Shown in pieces: positions 16,033-25,025 of a stretch of DNA of 51,443 nt. The notes under the pieces were generated by a model. The model saw only the letters and a program-made list of their open reading frames with translations. It did no database searches and was not told the DNA's origin. This DNA comes from an uncultured Pseudomonadota bacterium. GTDB lineage: Bacteria; Pseudomonadota; Alphaproteobacteria; RF32; CAG-239. The stretch is from contig CABUUO010000010.1 in assembly GCA_902494875.1 (NCBI GenBank), forward strand, positions 1 through 51,443, written 5' to 3'. Within the stretch, counting starts at the first letter, position 1. Every line of letters starts with the position of its first letter. The position numbers and the translations under genes were made by a program.

Positions 16033-17961
16033 TTAATTCAGATAGTTCAGCAGGGAAGTGCTCATTGCCGCCTGCAAAACCGAATAAGATGCGTTCAGAT
16101 TGTTCAGCGCCAGAAGAGCCTTAACCGCCGCTTCGGTCTGGTCCACGTTCTTAAGTGAATCAATGCTGGTTTGCATATTGTTGACCATCAGCGTTTGCGT
16201 TTCTTCAATGCTGTTCAGAACCACTGTGTTGGAGTTCATTTTAGCCTGAATGGTATACAGGTCTGCGTTTTTCATATCGGAATTGCGGCCGCCGCTGAAA
16301 ATGGCGTCGCTCAGTAAATCAAGCGCTTCGGTAACCCTGTCGAGCGTCTCGGTCGGATCAACTTCGGCACCTTCCAACGGATTGCGGGTATCGACCAGGT
16401 TTCCCTGCGCGATCATGCCCAAAGCGCGGAACATTTGTTCAAAAGCGCCGTCGCTGGCATTGACGTCCATGGTTATGGACTGGTTCTCACTGACGTGTTT
16501 TTCGGTAACCAGATCTCCGCCTTGATAATAAGAATGGCTGTCCAGACTCCATTTGCTTGAGGCCGCAATATCCTGAGACGTAGCCGGCCAGCGGCTGGGG
16601 TCAACCGTAACGTACAGCTCGGTGCCGTCGGCGCTGACGCCGGTAACCTGAACCTGAGGAGAAACGTTGCGGTCAAAACCGTTCATGTCGATGACGGTAC
16701 CGACCGGGAACGAGGTGCTGAACTTCGCGCCGCCGCCGTCGGCAATGACATCGTCGGCTCTGATAGGCGTTGAATCTTCAAACGTGATTGTCTTGCCATC
16801 GGCCGAAACCGATTTTACCACATAAGAACCGTTGTGTGTGTCGCCGGCGTCGCCTATAACCAGCGTATCTCCGGGCTTAATGGTATTAAACGCGCCGTAT
16901 TGTGTGGCGTTGATGGTGTTTTTGTCACTGTTGAAAGTCAGGTCGCCGGTCGTTCCTTCGCTGGCAATCAGCGATTGGGTCAGAAAACTGCCGTTTGGAT
17001 TGTTTATCTTAATGGTTCCCTTGTTTCCGCCGTTGTTAATCAGCTGAATGTCACCGAGTTTTTCACCATTGAGCTCATAGGAGGAAAGAGCCGCGCTGCC
17101 GCTGGTCGGATAGGTGATGTTCAATCCGTCGTAATAAGCCTGAAATTCTTCCAGTGTCGAAAAAGGAAAGTCAACCGGCGCCTGTGTGGAAACGCCGCCG
17201 CCGAACAGATATTTTCCGTTGGCAAAGACATTGAGGGCGTCAACCAGAGACTTCATGGCGTTAAACGCCGTTGTCTGCAGTTCCTTCATCGTTTGATATT
17301 GGTCGTCATTCATGGTATGCGCTTTACCGGTGGTAACGCCGTCGGCGTTCAGAACCGAAGATTCCCCGTCTACGGTATAATACGGATAGGAAAACTTGTT
17401 CCCCTCAAATTCAAAATCGGCATAGTTGGCGGCGTCGGTTACCTTAAGTTTTTCGCTCAGGGCGTTCATGACCTCTGCGCCGTAGTTTTCGTTTCCCGGC
17501 GTAAGCGAACCGATGTCAATGTTGTTGCCGGAGTTATCGCCGTTGGTAAAAGTATACTGGGTTCCGTTAATGGTGATCGTCTTTCCGACATAAACGTCAT
17601 CATTGCTGCCGAAAGTGATTTCACCGCCCGTGTAGTCCGGCGTAATGTCTTCCAGATCCATTCCGCTGAATTTAGTCAGCATGGACTTAACGTCGCTGAT
17701 GGCTTTGCTTATTGATTCCAGAGAAGTGTTAACCGTATTGACTTCGGTTGTCAGAATTTTGTTGTTTTCCATAAAGTTTTTTGCAACACCGAGAGCAGCT
17801 TCCGTGTTGACAATGCTGTACGCGCTCATTCCATAGCCGGAATAGGTCGGAGCTTTGAGGCCGCTTTGAGCCTGAAAACTGTACAGATCAAGCTGAGCCT
17901 TGGTTGTCATTGTTTGGTTCAGCATATTCATATATGAATTATATGTCGGAACTCTGGTCAT
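16033..17961 (-). CDS. flgL: Flagellar hook-associated protein 3 (FlgL)
   Basis: Hook-filament junction protein, exported by the flagellar type III system. The N-terminal helix MTRVPTYNSYMNMLNQTMTTKAQLDLYSFQAQSGLK and C-terminal helices (ETQTLMVNNMQTSIDSLKNVDQTEAA) are the conserved flagellin-like D0/D1 coiled coil. At 642 residues it is about twice E. coli FlgL (317), with a large beta-rich, Gly/Asp/Thr-rich central insertion (about 110-540) that should be surface-exposed. SD AGGAGG lies before the ATG; it is 19 bp downstream of flgK and last in the operon. Confidence 0.88.
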   Translation of the reverse strand: MTRVPTYNSYMNMLNQTMTTKAQLDLYSFQAQSGLKAPTYSGYGMSAYSIVNTEAALGVAKNFMENNKILTTEVNTVNTSLESISKAISDVKSMLTKFSGMDLEDITPDYTGGEITFGSNDDVYVGKTITINGTQYTFTNGDNSGNNIDIGSLTPGNENYGAEVMNALSEKLKVTDAANYADFEFEGNKFSYPYYTVDGESSVLNADGVTTGKAHTMNDDQYQTMKELQTTAFNAMKSLVDALNVFANGKYLFGGGVSTQAPVDFPFSTLEEFQAYYDGLNITYPTSGSAALSSYELNGEKLGDIQLINNGGNKGTIKINNPNGSFLTQSLIASEGTTGDLTFNSDKNTINATQYGAFNTIKPGDTLVIGDAGDTHNGSYVVKSVSADGKTITFEDSTPIRADDVIADGGGAKFSTSFPVGTVIDMNGFDRNVSPQVQVTGVSADGTELYVTVDPSRWPATSQDIAASSKWSLDSHSYYQGGDLVTEKHVSENQSITMDVNASDGAFEQMFRALGMIAQGNLVDTRNPLEGAEVDPTETLDRVTEALDLLSDAIFSGGRNSDMKNADLYTIQAKMNSNTVVLNSIEETQTLMVNNMQTSIDSLKNVDQTEAAVKALLALNNLNASYSVLQAAMSTSLLNYLN

Positions 17962-17980
17962 GGTAAAATCCTCCTAATCT

Positions 17981-20164
17981 TTATACAAGGTTCAACAGCA
18001 TGTCCAAAATTTCTTTGGATGCGGTGAAAGCCTTGGCGCAGGCAGCGTATGTCTGCTGAAACATAATCATTTGTCCTAATTCTTCGTCAATATCCACGCC
18101 GCTTATTTTAGCTTCTTTGGTGGCAATGGAGTTGGTCAGTTCCTGCTGGTAGTTCAAATTGCTTTGCGCATTGCTGGTTTGGGAAGCGATATTGCCGACA
18201 AAGGTTGAAGCGTAGTTGGCCAGTGTACAATCCGTCTGAGAAATCGTGCCGGACTGCCCAAAGCTCTGCGTCTCGGAAAATACTTTTCCCATAGCATTGG
18301 CCACATTGTTGTTGGCCGGGTTAAGCTGATATTCTCCGGAACTTTCGTTAAACTCGGGCGCGCCGCCGGCAATCAGCGTTGGCTGCAAGGCAATGTCGTT
18401 TCTGACTGCAATGGAGCTTGAAGTTGTTGCGTTGGACGGGTGCATGCCGAGCCGTTCCAGCAATCCGGAAGACGGATCGCCGTTCATGCGGTTTTCGCTG
18501 ATTTCGAGCTGTTCGCCGGAGGTCGTCATAATGCGGAGCATATAGCCGTTGCCGTTCGGTACCAGAGACGCTCTCAGACTTGAGTTCAAATCCGGATTGT
18601 CGTTGATTTTATTAACAATATCCTGCAGCGAGTCATTGGCGTTAACCGTAATCGAGCCAAAGTTAATTCCCTGGCTGGTTGTCGAAAATCCCAGCACGAC
18701 GTTGTCTTTGATGCCAAGGTTCATATTCGGCGATACCACTTTCGAATCATAAATGGATTCGTCGTTGAGCGTCGTAAAAAAGTCGTTCATGCCGAAGAAG
18801 TTTGAAAATCCGCTGAACTCACGGTCATAGTTGGTCGTATTGTTGTTGGCAAACTTAATGGTGACGCTGCTCTGTTCGGATCCGGCTGCCGACGAAACCT
18901 GATCCATAATCGAAATTGAATATTCGCTGTCGCCGGTGTCAATAACCAGATGTCCTTCATCGTCAATTTTAGCTACGGCCTGAGGCAGATTGGCACCGTC
19001 CGGGGAGGTCAGCCAGTCTTGAATCTTCTGCGTCATTTCTTCGACCGTGCCTTCGGTAAAGCCGAGGTCTCCGCCCAGAGAAACGGTTGCGGCCTGTTTG
19101 CCGTCTTTGTCGAAAATGGTAAAGCGTACGTCGCCGCCCTCAATTTTAATGCGTTGTTTTTCCGCGTCGATAATCGTGCGGCTACCGGTCAGGGATGACG
19201 GTGTGGCCGGGTAGGCGGTGCCCTGGTTGTGCGCTTCGTTTACGGCGCTTTTCAAAACGCCGGCCAGTTCGTCGAGCTGGGATTGCAGCGAGGGCAGGGT
19301 CACATCCCGCACTTCAATCAGGCCTTTCAGCTCGCCGTCTTTAATGCGCGAAGTAATATCTTGTCCGTCAACGTAAATGCCGCTGATTTCGCCGCCGGCA
19401 TAAGTCGAAGTCGGGCTGCTCTGAGCCACGGCTGTGTGAGAAAGTTTATGCACTTCCTTGTCCAGAAGCGGAATGCCGTTTTGCGTTTGAACGACAATCT
19501 CGCCGTTTTCTCTTTGGAAATAGTTGATGTCGATTTTTTCGCTGAGGCTGCGCAGCGCCTGATCTCTTTTGTCTTCAAGGTCAGCCAGTCCGTCTTGTTT
19601 CAAAACCGTAGCTTTGACAATGTTCTGGTTCAGCTGGTCCAATTCTTCAAGCAGAGCGTTGATTTCCTCGACGCTGCCGGTGATGGCCATATCGGCTTCG
19701 CCGCGGAGCTTTTGAATTTCGGTAGAAATGGAGTTCAGGCGCGAAGCCAGCGTCTGAGCGTTGTTTAAGAGTGTATAGCGTCCGGAAGCCGAAGTGACGT
19801 CGCTGGCAAAAGTTTCAAAGGCTGCCTGCAGCGCGCCGACGTTGGCCGAAATGGCGTTTTCACCTTGCGGTGTGCCGAGCAAAAGCTCGGTTTTGCTCAA
19901 ATATTCATATTGAGAATTAAGATTTCCGCTTAACGAATTGGCGGCAAGAAAGCTTTTCAAAAGTCCGGTATTGACGTCGCGGGTAATGTTGCCCAAAGAA
20001 ACGCCGTTCGGATATCCGGACAACACCAGATTGTTTTGTCCGGCAGTTTTTCTGGTATAGCCTTCGGTATCGACATTGGCAATGTTGCGGCTGATAATGT
20101 CAAGCTGCCCCTGAGCCGTCTTCATTCCCGAAAGTGATGTGGTTAAACTCGGTACTAACGCCAT
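17981..20164 (-). CDS. flgK: Flagellar hook-associated protein 1 (FlgK)
   Basis: First hook-filament junction protein. The N-terminus is diagnostic: SLSGMKTAQGQLDIISRNIANVDTEGYTRK (rod/hook/HAP domain). The C-terminal domain GVDIDEELGQMIMFQQTYAACAKAFTASKEILDMLLNLV is the FlgK/FlgE C-terminal coil. At 727 residues it is longer than E. coli FlgK (547), again by a variable centre. SD AAAGGAG lies before the ATG. It is 13 bp downstream of the FlgN-like chaperone gene. Confidence 0.93.
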   Translation of the reverse strand: MALVPSLTTSLSGMKTAQGQLDIISRNIANVDTEGYTRKTAGQNNLVLSGYPNGVSLGNITRDVNTGLLKSFLAANSLSGNLNSQYEYLSKTELLLGTPQGENAISANVGALQAAFETFASDVTSASGRYTLLNNAQTLASRLNSISTEIQKLRGEADMAITGSVEEINALLEELDQLNQNIVKATVLKQDGLADLEDKRDQALRSLSEKIDINYFQRENGEIVVQTQNGIPLLDKEVHKLSHTAVAQSSPTSTYAGGEISGIYVDGQDITSRIKDGELKGLIEVRDVTLPSLQSQLDELAGVLKSAVNEAHNQGTAYPATPSSLTGSRTIIDAEKQRIKIEGGDVRFTIFDKDGKQAATVSLGGDLGFTEGTVEEMTQKIQDWLTSPDGANLPQAVAKIDDEGHLVIDTGDSEYSISIMDQVSSAAGSEQSSVTIKFANNNTTNYDREFSGFSNFFGMNDFFTTLNDESIYDSKVVSPNMNLGIKDNVVLGFSTTSQGINFGSITVNANDSLQDIVNKINDNPDLNSSLRASLVPNGNGYMLRIMTTSGEQLEISENRMNGDPSSGLLERLGMHPSNATTSSSIAVRNDIALQPTLIAGGAPEFNESSGEYQLNPANNNVANAMGKVFSETQSFGQSGTISQTDCTLANYASTFVGNIASQTSNAQSNLNYQQELTNSIATKEAKISGVDIDEELGQMIMFQQTYAACAKAFTASKEILDMLLNLV

Positions 20165-20177
20165 AACCGTAACTCCT

Positions 20178-20630
20178 TTATAATGTTCTATTTATGGCCA
20201 GAGCATTTCTGCTGTTGTCCAGCGGCGTATAGCTGCCGTTGTTGCCATAGGAAGTTGCATTGGTTTTGTTGGTGATTTTGGCAATGTTGACAATAGAGTC
20301 CATCACCGTTTTGCTGGTTTCCATTCTGGTTTTGAGCAGACGGTCGTTTTCCTGCAGCAGTTCGTCCAGAGCCTGAGAACAGTTTTTGAGGTCAAGTTTT
20401 TCCGCTTCGTTTATGGTTTCCAGCAAAGCCTGATTTTTAATGAAATAAGCCACCAGTCCGCGATAGGCCATCACGGTTTGCAGCTTTTTTTCATAAAGAG
20501 ATGAAACCAGTTCCAGGTTAAAATCGGTCAGAGCCTGATTTTCCGTTTTCAACAATTCGGAAAAGCTGGCAATAATTTCCTTATAGTCCTGAATTTTTTG
20601 GTTTATGTCCTGTTGTTCGATATTTTCCAT
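20178..20630 (-). CDS. flgN: FlgN-like flagellar export chaperone
   Basis: A 150-residue, almost wholly helical cytoplasmic protein with the FlgN-family layout: long amphipathic helices (1-125) then a disordered Asn-rich tail (NKTNATSYGNNGSY...RNALAINRTL). FlgN proteins bind the C-terminal coils of FlgK and FlgL before export, and this gene lies directly upstream of both. Sequence conservation in the family is low, so the assignment rests on size, helicity and position. SD GAGGTG lies before ATG 20630. Confidence 0.7.
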   Translation of the reverse strand: MENIEQQDINQKIQDYKEIIASFSELLKTENQALTDFNLELVSSLYEKKLQTVMAYRGLVAYFIKNQALLETINEAEKLDLKNCSQALDELLQENDRLLKTRMETSKTVMDSIVNIAKITNKTNATSYGNNGSYTPLDNSRNALAINRTL

Positions 20631-20647
20631 CTCACACCTCTTTGAAA

Positions 20648-20989
20648 TTATAATGCCGCGCTGCTCTGGGCTTCCTGCATCTGGATGATGGAAGCCATAA
20701 TGCTGTCGGATACGCCGACGGTTCCGGTTTTGGCCATTACTTTGCCATATTCGTCAAGCAGCATTGAGCGATATATTTTTTCGGCATGTCCGCCGCCGAA
20801 CATCCCTTCCGTTGAAATGCCTTCAAACATACTTTCCATCATTTTTGTCATAAAGAAAGCTTCGAAGTTTTCGGCCGTTTCTCTTGCTTCGTCAGGATTT
20901 TTAGGCGCTTTGTCCGTCGGCGCGCTTTTCCGGTTAAAGGCCAGAGCCGCGGTATCAAAATTTGCGTATGTCGAATTAATCTGACTCAT
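20648..20989 (-). CDS. flgJ: FlgJ-type rod-binding protein, no muramidase domain
   Basis: A 113-residue protein equal to the N-terminal rod-capping domain of FlgJ: ARETAENFEAFFMTKMMESMFEGI, then FGGGHAEKIYRSMLLDEYGKVMA. The C-terminal glucosaminidase of gammaproteobacterial FlgJ is absent, as usual in alphaproteobacteria, where a separate enzyme opens the cell wall. The gap to flgI is only 1 bp, suggesting translational coupling. SD GAGG lies in the flgI end. Confidence 0.85.
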   Translation of the reverse strand: MSQINSTYANFDTAALAFNRKSAPTDKAPKNPDEARETAENFEAFFMTKMMESMFEGISTEGMFGGGHAEKIYRSMLLDEYGKVMAKTGTVGVSDSIMASIIQMQEAQSSAAL

Positions 20990-20990
20990 T

Positions 20991-22115
20991 TTATATTACC
21001 TCTATGTCTGCCTGCAGGGCGCCGCTGGCTTTGACCGCCTGCAGAATACTTATCAGATCTCGCGGCGTAACGCCCAAGGCGTTCAGCCCGTCCACCAGTT
21101 CCTGAAGGTTAACGCCGGTATCAAGAACGCTGAGTTTGGTATCTATGCCTTCGTTAATGTCAATTGCGGTGCTGGAAGCAACCACAGTCTGTCCGTCGCT
21201 GAACGGAAGCGGTTGAGAAATCAAAGGCATTTCCGATATTTTGATGGTCAGGTTTCCCTGCGCAATGGCAAGCTTGTTTATTTTTACGTCTTTGCCGATA
21301 ACCACGATTCCCGAACCCTCGTCAATAACCACTTTGGCCGTTTGGTCGGGCTGCACTTGTATCTGTTCCACCTTTGTCATCAGCGAGACGATTTTGTCCT
21401 TATATTCTTCGGGCACCTCAAGCACAATGGTAGCCGGATCGGTTGCCTGAGCGGTCTGGATTCCCAAATGGGCGTTAATGGCATCGCTTACCCTGCGCGC
21501 CGTTGTAAAGTCCGGATTGCGCAAGGCAATTCTGATAACTTTCAAATCTTCAAGATTAAAGGGGATTTCGTTTTCAATAATGGCACCGTTGGCAATACGT
21601 CCGGAAGTCGGCACGCCTTTGACGACAGACTGGGTAGCGCCTTTGGCACTAACGGCTCCTACGGCAATTTGTCCCTGTGCTACGGCAAAAATTTCTCCGT
21701 TGGCCCCCATCAGCGGGGTTGCCAGCAAGGTTCCGCCCTGCAGGCTTTTGGCATCGCCCATGGCGCTGACCATAACGTCAATACGGCTGCCCTGTCGGCC
21801 GAAAGCGGGCAGATTGGCCGTAACCATTACCGCCGCGACGTTTTTGGACTTTAATTGTCCGTCTCTGGCGTTGATGCCGATTTTATCAAGCATGGAAATG
21901 ATGCTTTCCTTTGTAAAGTCAATGGACTTGATATTGTCGCCGGTTCCGTTTAAACCGACCACCAGACCGTATCCGATCAACTGGTTGTCGCGTATGCCCT
22001 CAAAATCGGCAATATCTTTAATGCGCGAACTGGCCTGCAGCGGCGCCGCGTAAAGGCAAAAACCGGCCGTCAGCAGCATAAAGGCAAAGGTTTTAATGGT
22101 TTTGAACGCAGTCAT
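20991..22115 (-). CDS. flgI: Flagellar P-ring protein FlgI
   Basis: Periplasmic P-ring subunit, which forms the bushing for the rod in the peptidoglycan layer. It has a signal peptide (about 1-28, cleaved near LQA-SS), then the family hallmark SRIKDIADFEGIRDNQLIGYGLVVGLNGTGDN, and the C-terminal VDGLNALGVTPRDLISILQAVKASGALQADIEVI. At 374 residues it is normal for the family. It is first gene of the operon, with a sigma-54 promoter 45 bp upstream. The SD is weak. The outer-membrane L-ring gene flgH, usually adjacent, is not in the window. Confidence 0.96.
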   Translation of the reverse strand: MTAFKTIKTFAFMLLTAGFCLYAAPLQASSRIKDIADFEGIRDNQLIGYGLVVGLNGTGDNIKSIDFTKESIISMLDKIGINARDGQLKSKNVAAVMVTANLPAFGRQGSRIDVMVSAMGDAKSLQGGTLLATPLMGANGEIFAVAQGQIAVGAVSAKGATQSVVKGVPTSGRIANGAIIENEIPFNLEDLKVIRIALRNPDFTTARRVSDAINAHLGIQTAQATDPATIVLEVPEEYKDKIVSLMTKVEQIQVQPDQTAKVVIDEGSGIVVIGKDVKINKLAIAQGNLTIKISEMPLISQPLPFSDGQTVVASSTAIDINEGIDTKLSVLDTGVNLQELVDGLNALGVTPRDLISILQAVKASGALQADIEVI

Positions 22116-22159
22116 TTTCAGGGTCCCGTTTTTTTACAATTAAATCTGTTGTATTTATA

Positions 22160-22175
22160 TGCAATTTTCGTGCCA
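22160..22175 (-). promoter_or_regulatory. Sigma-54 promoter of flgIJNKL
   Basis: On the minus strand, TGGCACGAAAATTGCA matches the RpoN consensus TGGCAC-N5-TTGC with the invariant GG and GC spaced correctly. Transcription would begin near 22149, about 34 nt before flgI. Sigma-54 control of mid-class flagellar genes is established in alphaproteobacteria (FlbD/FliX-type activation in Caulobacter). No activator gene is in the window. Confidence 0.85.
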
Positions 22176-22425
22176 GTTTTTTTTGTGGGGACAGCCGCAT
22201 CATCATCGGACTTTAGACTGATATATAAAATATTATGTCATAAAGTATGTGTTGTTCTAAAAAATACATAACATAGTAAGTAAAAGTAGTCTTTTCAATA
22301 AACTATACACTTTTTTTGATTCATATTTCTTTTTTTAATTGTACTTTTTTTCAGGTGTTTGTATAGTTAAAGCATAAGTAATATAAAATTTAACAATTGT
22401 CACAATTAAGTAGTGGTTAAATACA
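22176..22425. other. AT-rich intergenic region with divergent promoters
   Basis: Apart from the sigma-54 site to its left and the promoter at 22359-22387, this region is A/T-rich, with T runs and no supported ORF or stable hairpin. It is the likely place for enhancer sites of the sigma-54 activator, but no repeated motif was recognised. Confidence 0.4.
22359..22387 (+). promoter_or_regulatory. Promoter of the RHH-protein gene
   Basis: TTGTAT (22359-22364), 17 bp, then TATAAA (22382-22387); predicted leader of about 32 nt. Confidence 0.55.
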
Positions 22426-22731
22426 ATGACCAGACTCATAAATAAAATTGTAATGGTAAACAACCGCCGGACCAGCATGAGGCTGTGTCTCAAAGAGTGG
22501 GATGCCTTGTATGAAGTTTGCAGAATAGAAAAAATATCTAAAAATCGTCTGATAGAAATGATTGAGGCAAACAAGTCCGAAGTCTTGGGGCTGACCTATT
22601 CTACAAGATTGTTTTTGGTCAGCTATTTTCGTGAGGCAGCCTCGGAAGACGGACACAAACTCGCCGGACACGGCATTTCCGGCGACCAGTCTGCCATTCT
22701 GCGCGTCTTAAAAAGCGTTATGGATCAATAG
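22426..22731 (+). CDS. Ribbon-helix-helix (RHH_4-type) protein (101 aa)
   Basis: A small cytoplasmic protein with a MetJ/Arc-like fold of the type found mainly in alphaproteobacteria. The strand and helices are VNNRRTSMRLCLKEWDALYEVCRIEKISKNRLIEMIEAN (11-49), followed by a helix TRLFLVSYFREAA. RHH proteins bind DNA as dimers through the beta strand (here RTSMRL). The targets are unknown; it faces the flagellar operon divergently, which allows but does not show a regulatory link. No SD stands out before the ATG. Confidence 0.75.
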   Translation: MTRLINKIVMVNNRRTSMRLCLKEWDALYEVCRIEKISKNRLIEMIEANKSEVLGLTYSTRLFLVSYFREAASEDGHKLAGHGISGDQSAILRVLKSVMDQ

Positions 22732-22737
22732 TCACTT

Positions 22738-24171
22738 TTATAAATATTTTCTTATTACTTCCTGATCGCTGAACGGATATACTTTGCCCATAATATATTG
22801 CCCCGTTTCATGGCCTTTGCCGGCCACAATCAGAACATCGCCGTCGCGCAGATGCGCCACGGCATATTTTATGGCATCTTCTCTGCCGCTGATATTATGC
22901 GCGTCAGGACATCCCGTCATAATCTGCCGGCGGATTTCCTCCGGATTTTCGGTTCTCGGATTGTCATCGCTGACATAAACTTCGTCTGCCTTTTCCGCGG
23001 CGATTTTTCCCATAATCGGACGTTTGCTGTTGTCCCGGTCTCCGCCGCAGCCGAACAAGATATGCAGCCTGCCGCGCGTATGGGGGCGCATTGCCGCAAT
23101 AACGTTTTCCAAGGCGTCCGGCGTATGGGCGTAATCAACATAAACAGTGCCGCCTGTTGCGGTGGTGCCGATATATTCCAAACGGCCTTTTGCGCCTTTG
23201 AGTGAGCTCATGGCTGCCAACATTTTTTCCGGTTCACCGGTCAGAACCGAAGCTAAACCCAAGGCACACAGCACGTTCATGGCCTGAAAGTCTCCAGCCA
23301 GAGGAATAAACAGTTCTCGGGTTTTGCCTTCAAAAATAATTTTTAATATCTGTCCCTTATCGGTCGCTTCCTCAGACAAAAGTTTAATATCCTGTCCGTG
23401 CCGCCCGTAGGAAAGGACTTTTTTCCCGGATTCCCGGCAGGCTTTCTCAAGCCTTTCATAAACGTCTGAATCAGCATTCAAAACGGCGGTTCCGTCTTTG
23501 TCCAACAGCTCCGTAAACAACATTTCTTTGGCTTTATAGTAGTTTTCCATCGTTTTGTGATAGTCCAGATGATCCAGTGTCAGATTGGTGAATCCGGCGG
23601 CCTTAATGCGGATTCCTCCCAAACGGTATTCACATATTCCGTGGCTGGAAGCTTCCATGGCAACATAATCAAAACCTTCTCCGGCCAACTTGTCCAACCG
23701 TTGGTGGAGAGCGACTGTTTCCGGCGTGGTGTTGGGATACACCAGCGGCGGCTGGTCATTTTTGATAATGCCGAGCGTCCCCATGCTGGCAGCGTTGTTT
23801 CCGGCGGCAAAAATTGCCTGGCGTATGAAGTCGGCAATGGAAGTCTTGCCGTTGGTACCGGTAACGGCGCAGATGTTTCGAGGCTGCCGCGGATAAAAAA
23901 GCTCGGCAGCCCGGGCAAAGTCTTTATTGGGGTTTGCCGATTCTAAAAAACGAACTTCGGGAAACTTTTGCCGCAGGGAGATATCATTGGTCAAAACCGC
24001 CGCCGCGCCGTTGCCGACCGCCGATTCAATATAGCGGTTCCCGTCAAGCGTAAGCGTTTGCAGGGCCCCGTACAGATATCCGGGTCTAATGTTGCGTGAA
24101 TCAGAAGAAAGTCCGGTAATTTCTGTTTCTTTAATATCGTTTTTTCCCGGAAATAATTCTGCTAATTTCAT
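22738..24171 (-). CDS. murE: UDP-MurNAc-tripeptide synthetase MurE
   Basis: Cytoplasmic ligase that adds the third residue to the peptidoglycan stem peptide, using ATP. Motifs are VTGTNGKTS (ATP loop, ~108-116), NTTPE, EASSHGI, FTNLTLDHLDYHKTM, a Lys in YYKAKEML expected to be carbamylated, DYAHTPDAL, and SDDNPRTENPEEI. The DNPR signature selects meso-diaminopimelate, so Gram-negative-type peptidoglycan is expected. It has 477 residues from ATG 24171, chosen because AAGGGTG lies at the right distance; the GTG at 24180 overlaps that site. It stands alone, whereas murE is usually inside the dcw cluster. Confidence 0.96.
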   Translation of the reverse strand: MKLAELFPGKNDIKETEITGLSSDSRNIRPGYLYGALQTLTLDGNRYIESAVGNGAAAVLTNDISLRQKFPEVRFLESANPNKDFARAAELFYPRQPRNICAVTGTNGKTSIADFIRQAIFAAGNNAASMGTLGIIKNDQPPLVYPNTTPETVALHQRLDKLAGEGFDYVAMEASSHGICEYRLGGIRIKAAGFTNLTLDHLDYHKTMENYYKAKEMLFTELLDKDGTAVLNADSDVYERLEKACRESGKKVLSYGRHGQDIKLLSEEATDKGQILKIIFEGKTRELFIPLAGDFQAMNVLCALGLASVLTGEPEKMLAAMSSLKGAKGRLEYIGTTATGGTVYVDYAHTPDALENVIAAMRPHTRGRLHILFGCGGDRDNSKRPIMGKIAAEKADEVYVSDDNPRTENPEEIRRQIMTGCPDAHNISGREDAIKYAVAHLRDGDVLIVAGKGHETGQYIMGKVYPFSDQEVIRKYL

Positions 24172-24311
24172 GATTTTCACCCTTTGTTAAAATTTCTTAA
24201 TTAAGAAGATTATAATTTTGATTTTCTAATAAAGTGTTTAAAATCGTTGTATTTGATTAAAATCTGAGTAATTATAGGCTTAAACAAAATCATTGTGAAG
24301 GAGTAGGAATA

Positions 24312-24950
24312 GTGAAAAAGTTACTTTCAATTTTAGTTGCCCTTTCTTTTCTGAGTGCTTGTGCCACGGATCCCTATACCGGAGAAAGCAAGGTATCAAA
24401 GACAGCCTGGGGTGCCGGTATCGGCACGGCGGCAGGCGCCGGCATCGGCGCATTGATCGGCGGTGAAAAAGGCGCATTAATCGGCGCCGGTATCGGTGCC
24501 GCTTCCGGAGCGGGCGTCGGCGGCTATATGGATTTGCAGGCGCGCAAACTCCGTCAGGAACTTGAAGGCACCGGTGTCAGGGTGGTCAAAAACGGCGAAA
24601 CCGTTGTTCTGGTTATGCCCGGAAATATCACTTTCGATACCAACAAGTCTAATATCAAAGCTAACTTCAAACCGGTTTTGGATTCGGTAGCCAAGGTTAT
24701 CAACGAGTTCAGCCAGACCAAAGTTCAGGTCACCGGATATACGGACAATACCGGCACGGCGGCAATTAACAACAAATTGTCGGCCGAACGGGCAAATTCG
24801 GTTGCGACTTATCTGAAACTTCGCGGTGTTGCTGCCGGTCGTGTCATGGCTGCCGGCCTGGGATCTTCCAATCCGATCGCAACCAATGCGACGGCTGCCG
24901 GACGCGAGCAGAACCGCCGCGTTGAAATCAGTCTGATTAATATGCAGTAA
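24312..24950 (+). CDS. OmpA-family lipoprotein with glycine-zipper segment
   Basis: A 212-residue outer-membrane lipoprotein. The signal peptide ends in lipobox LSAC, with the lipidated Cys at 17. Residues 33-75 are a Gly/Ala-rich glycine zipper (GAGIGTAAGAGIGALIGG). Residues ~100-212 are an OmpA-like peptidoglycan-binding domain with ITFDTNKSNIK, VTGYTDNTG, NNKLSAERANSVATYL and GREQNRRVEI. It resembles the YiaD/Pal group and should tether the outer membrane to peptidoglycan. The start is GTG 24312 behind a strong SD AAGGAG. It is monocistronic, with terminator 24964-24998. Confidence 0.92.
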   Translation: MKKLLSILVALSFLSACATDPYTGESKVSKTAWGAGIGTAAGAGIGALIGGEKGALIGAGIGAASGAGVGGYMDLQARKLRQELEGTGVRVVKNGETVVLVMPGNITFDTNKSNIKANFKPVLDSVAKVINEFSQTKVQVTGYTDNTGTAAINNKLSAERANSVATYLKLRGVAAGRVMAAGLGSSNPIATNATAAGREQNRRVEISLINMQ

Positions 24951-24963
24951 TTGTTGTAATCAT

Positions 24964-24998
24964 AAAAAAAAAGCCCGATGTAAAGTCGGGCTTTTTTA
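24964..24998. terminator. Bidirectional terminator
   Basis: AAAAAAGCCCGA-TGTAAAG-TCGGGCTTTTTT lies between the lipoprotein gene and the convergent small secreted protein gene. Confidence 0.9.
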
Positions 24999-25025
24999 TG
25001 GACGCTTTCCGCAACGGCGGCCATT

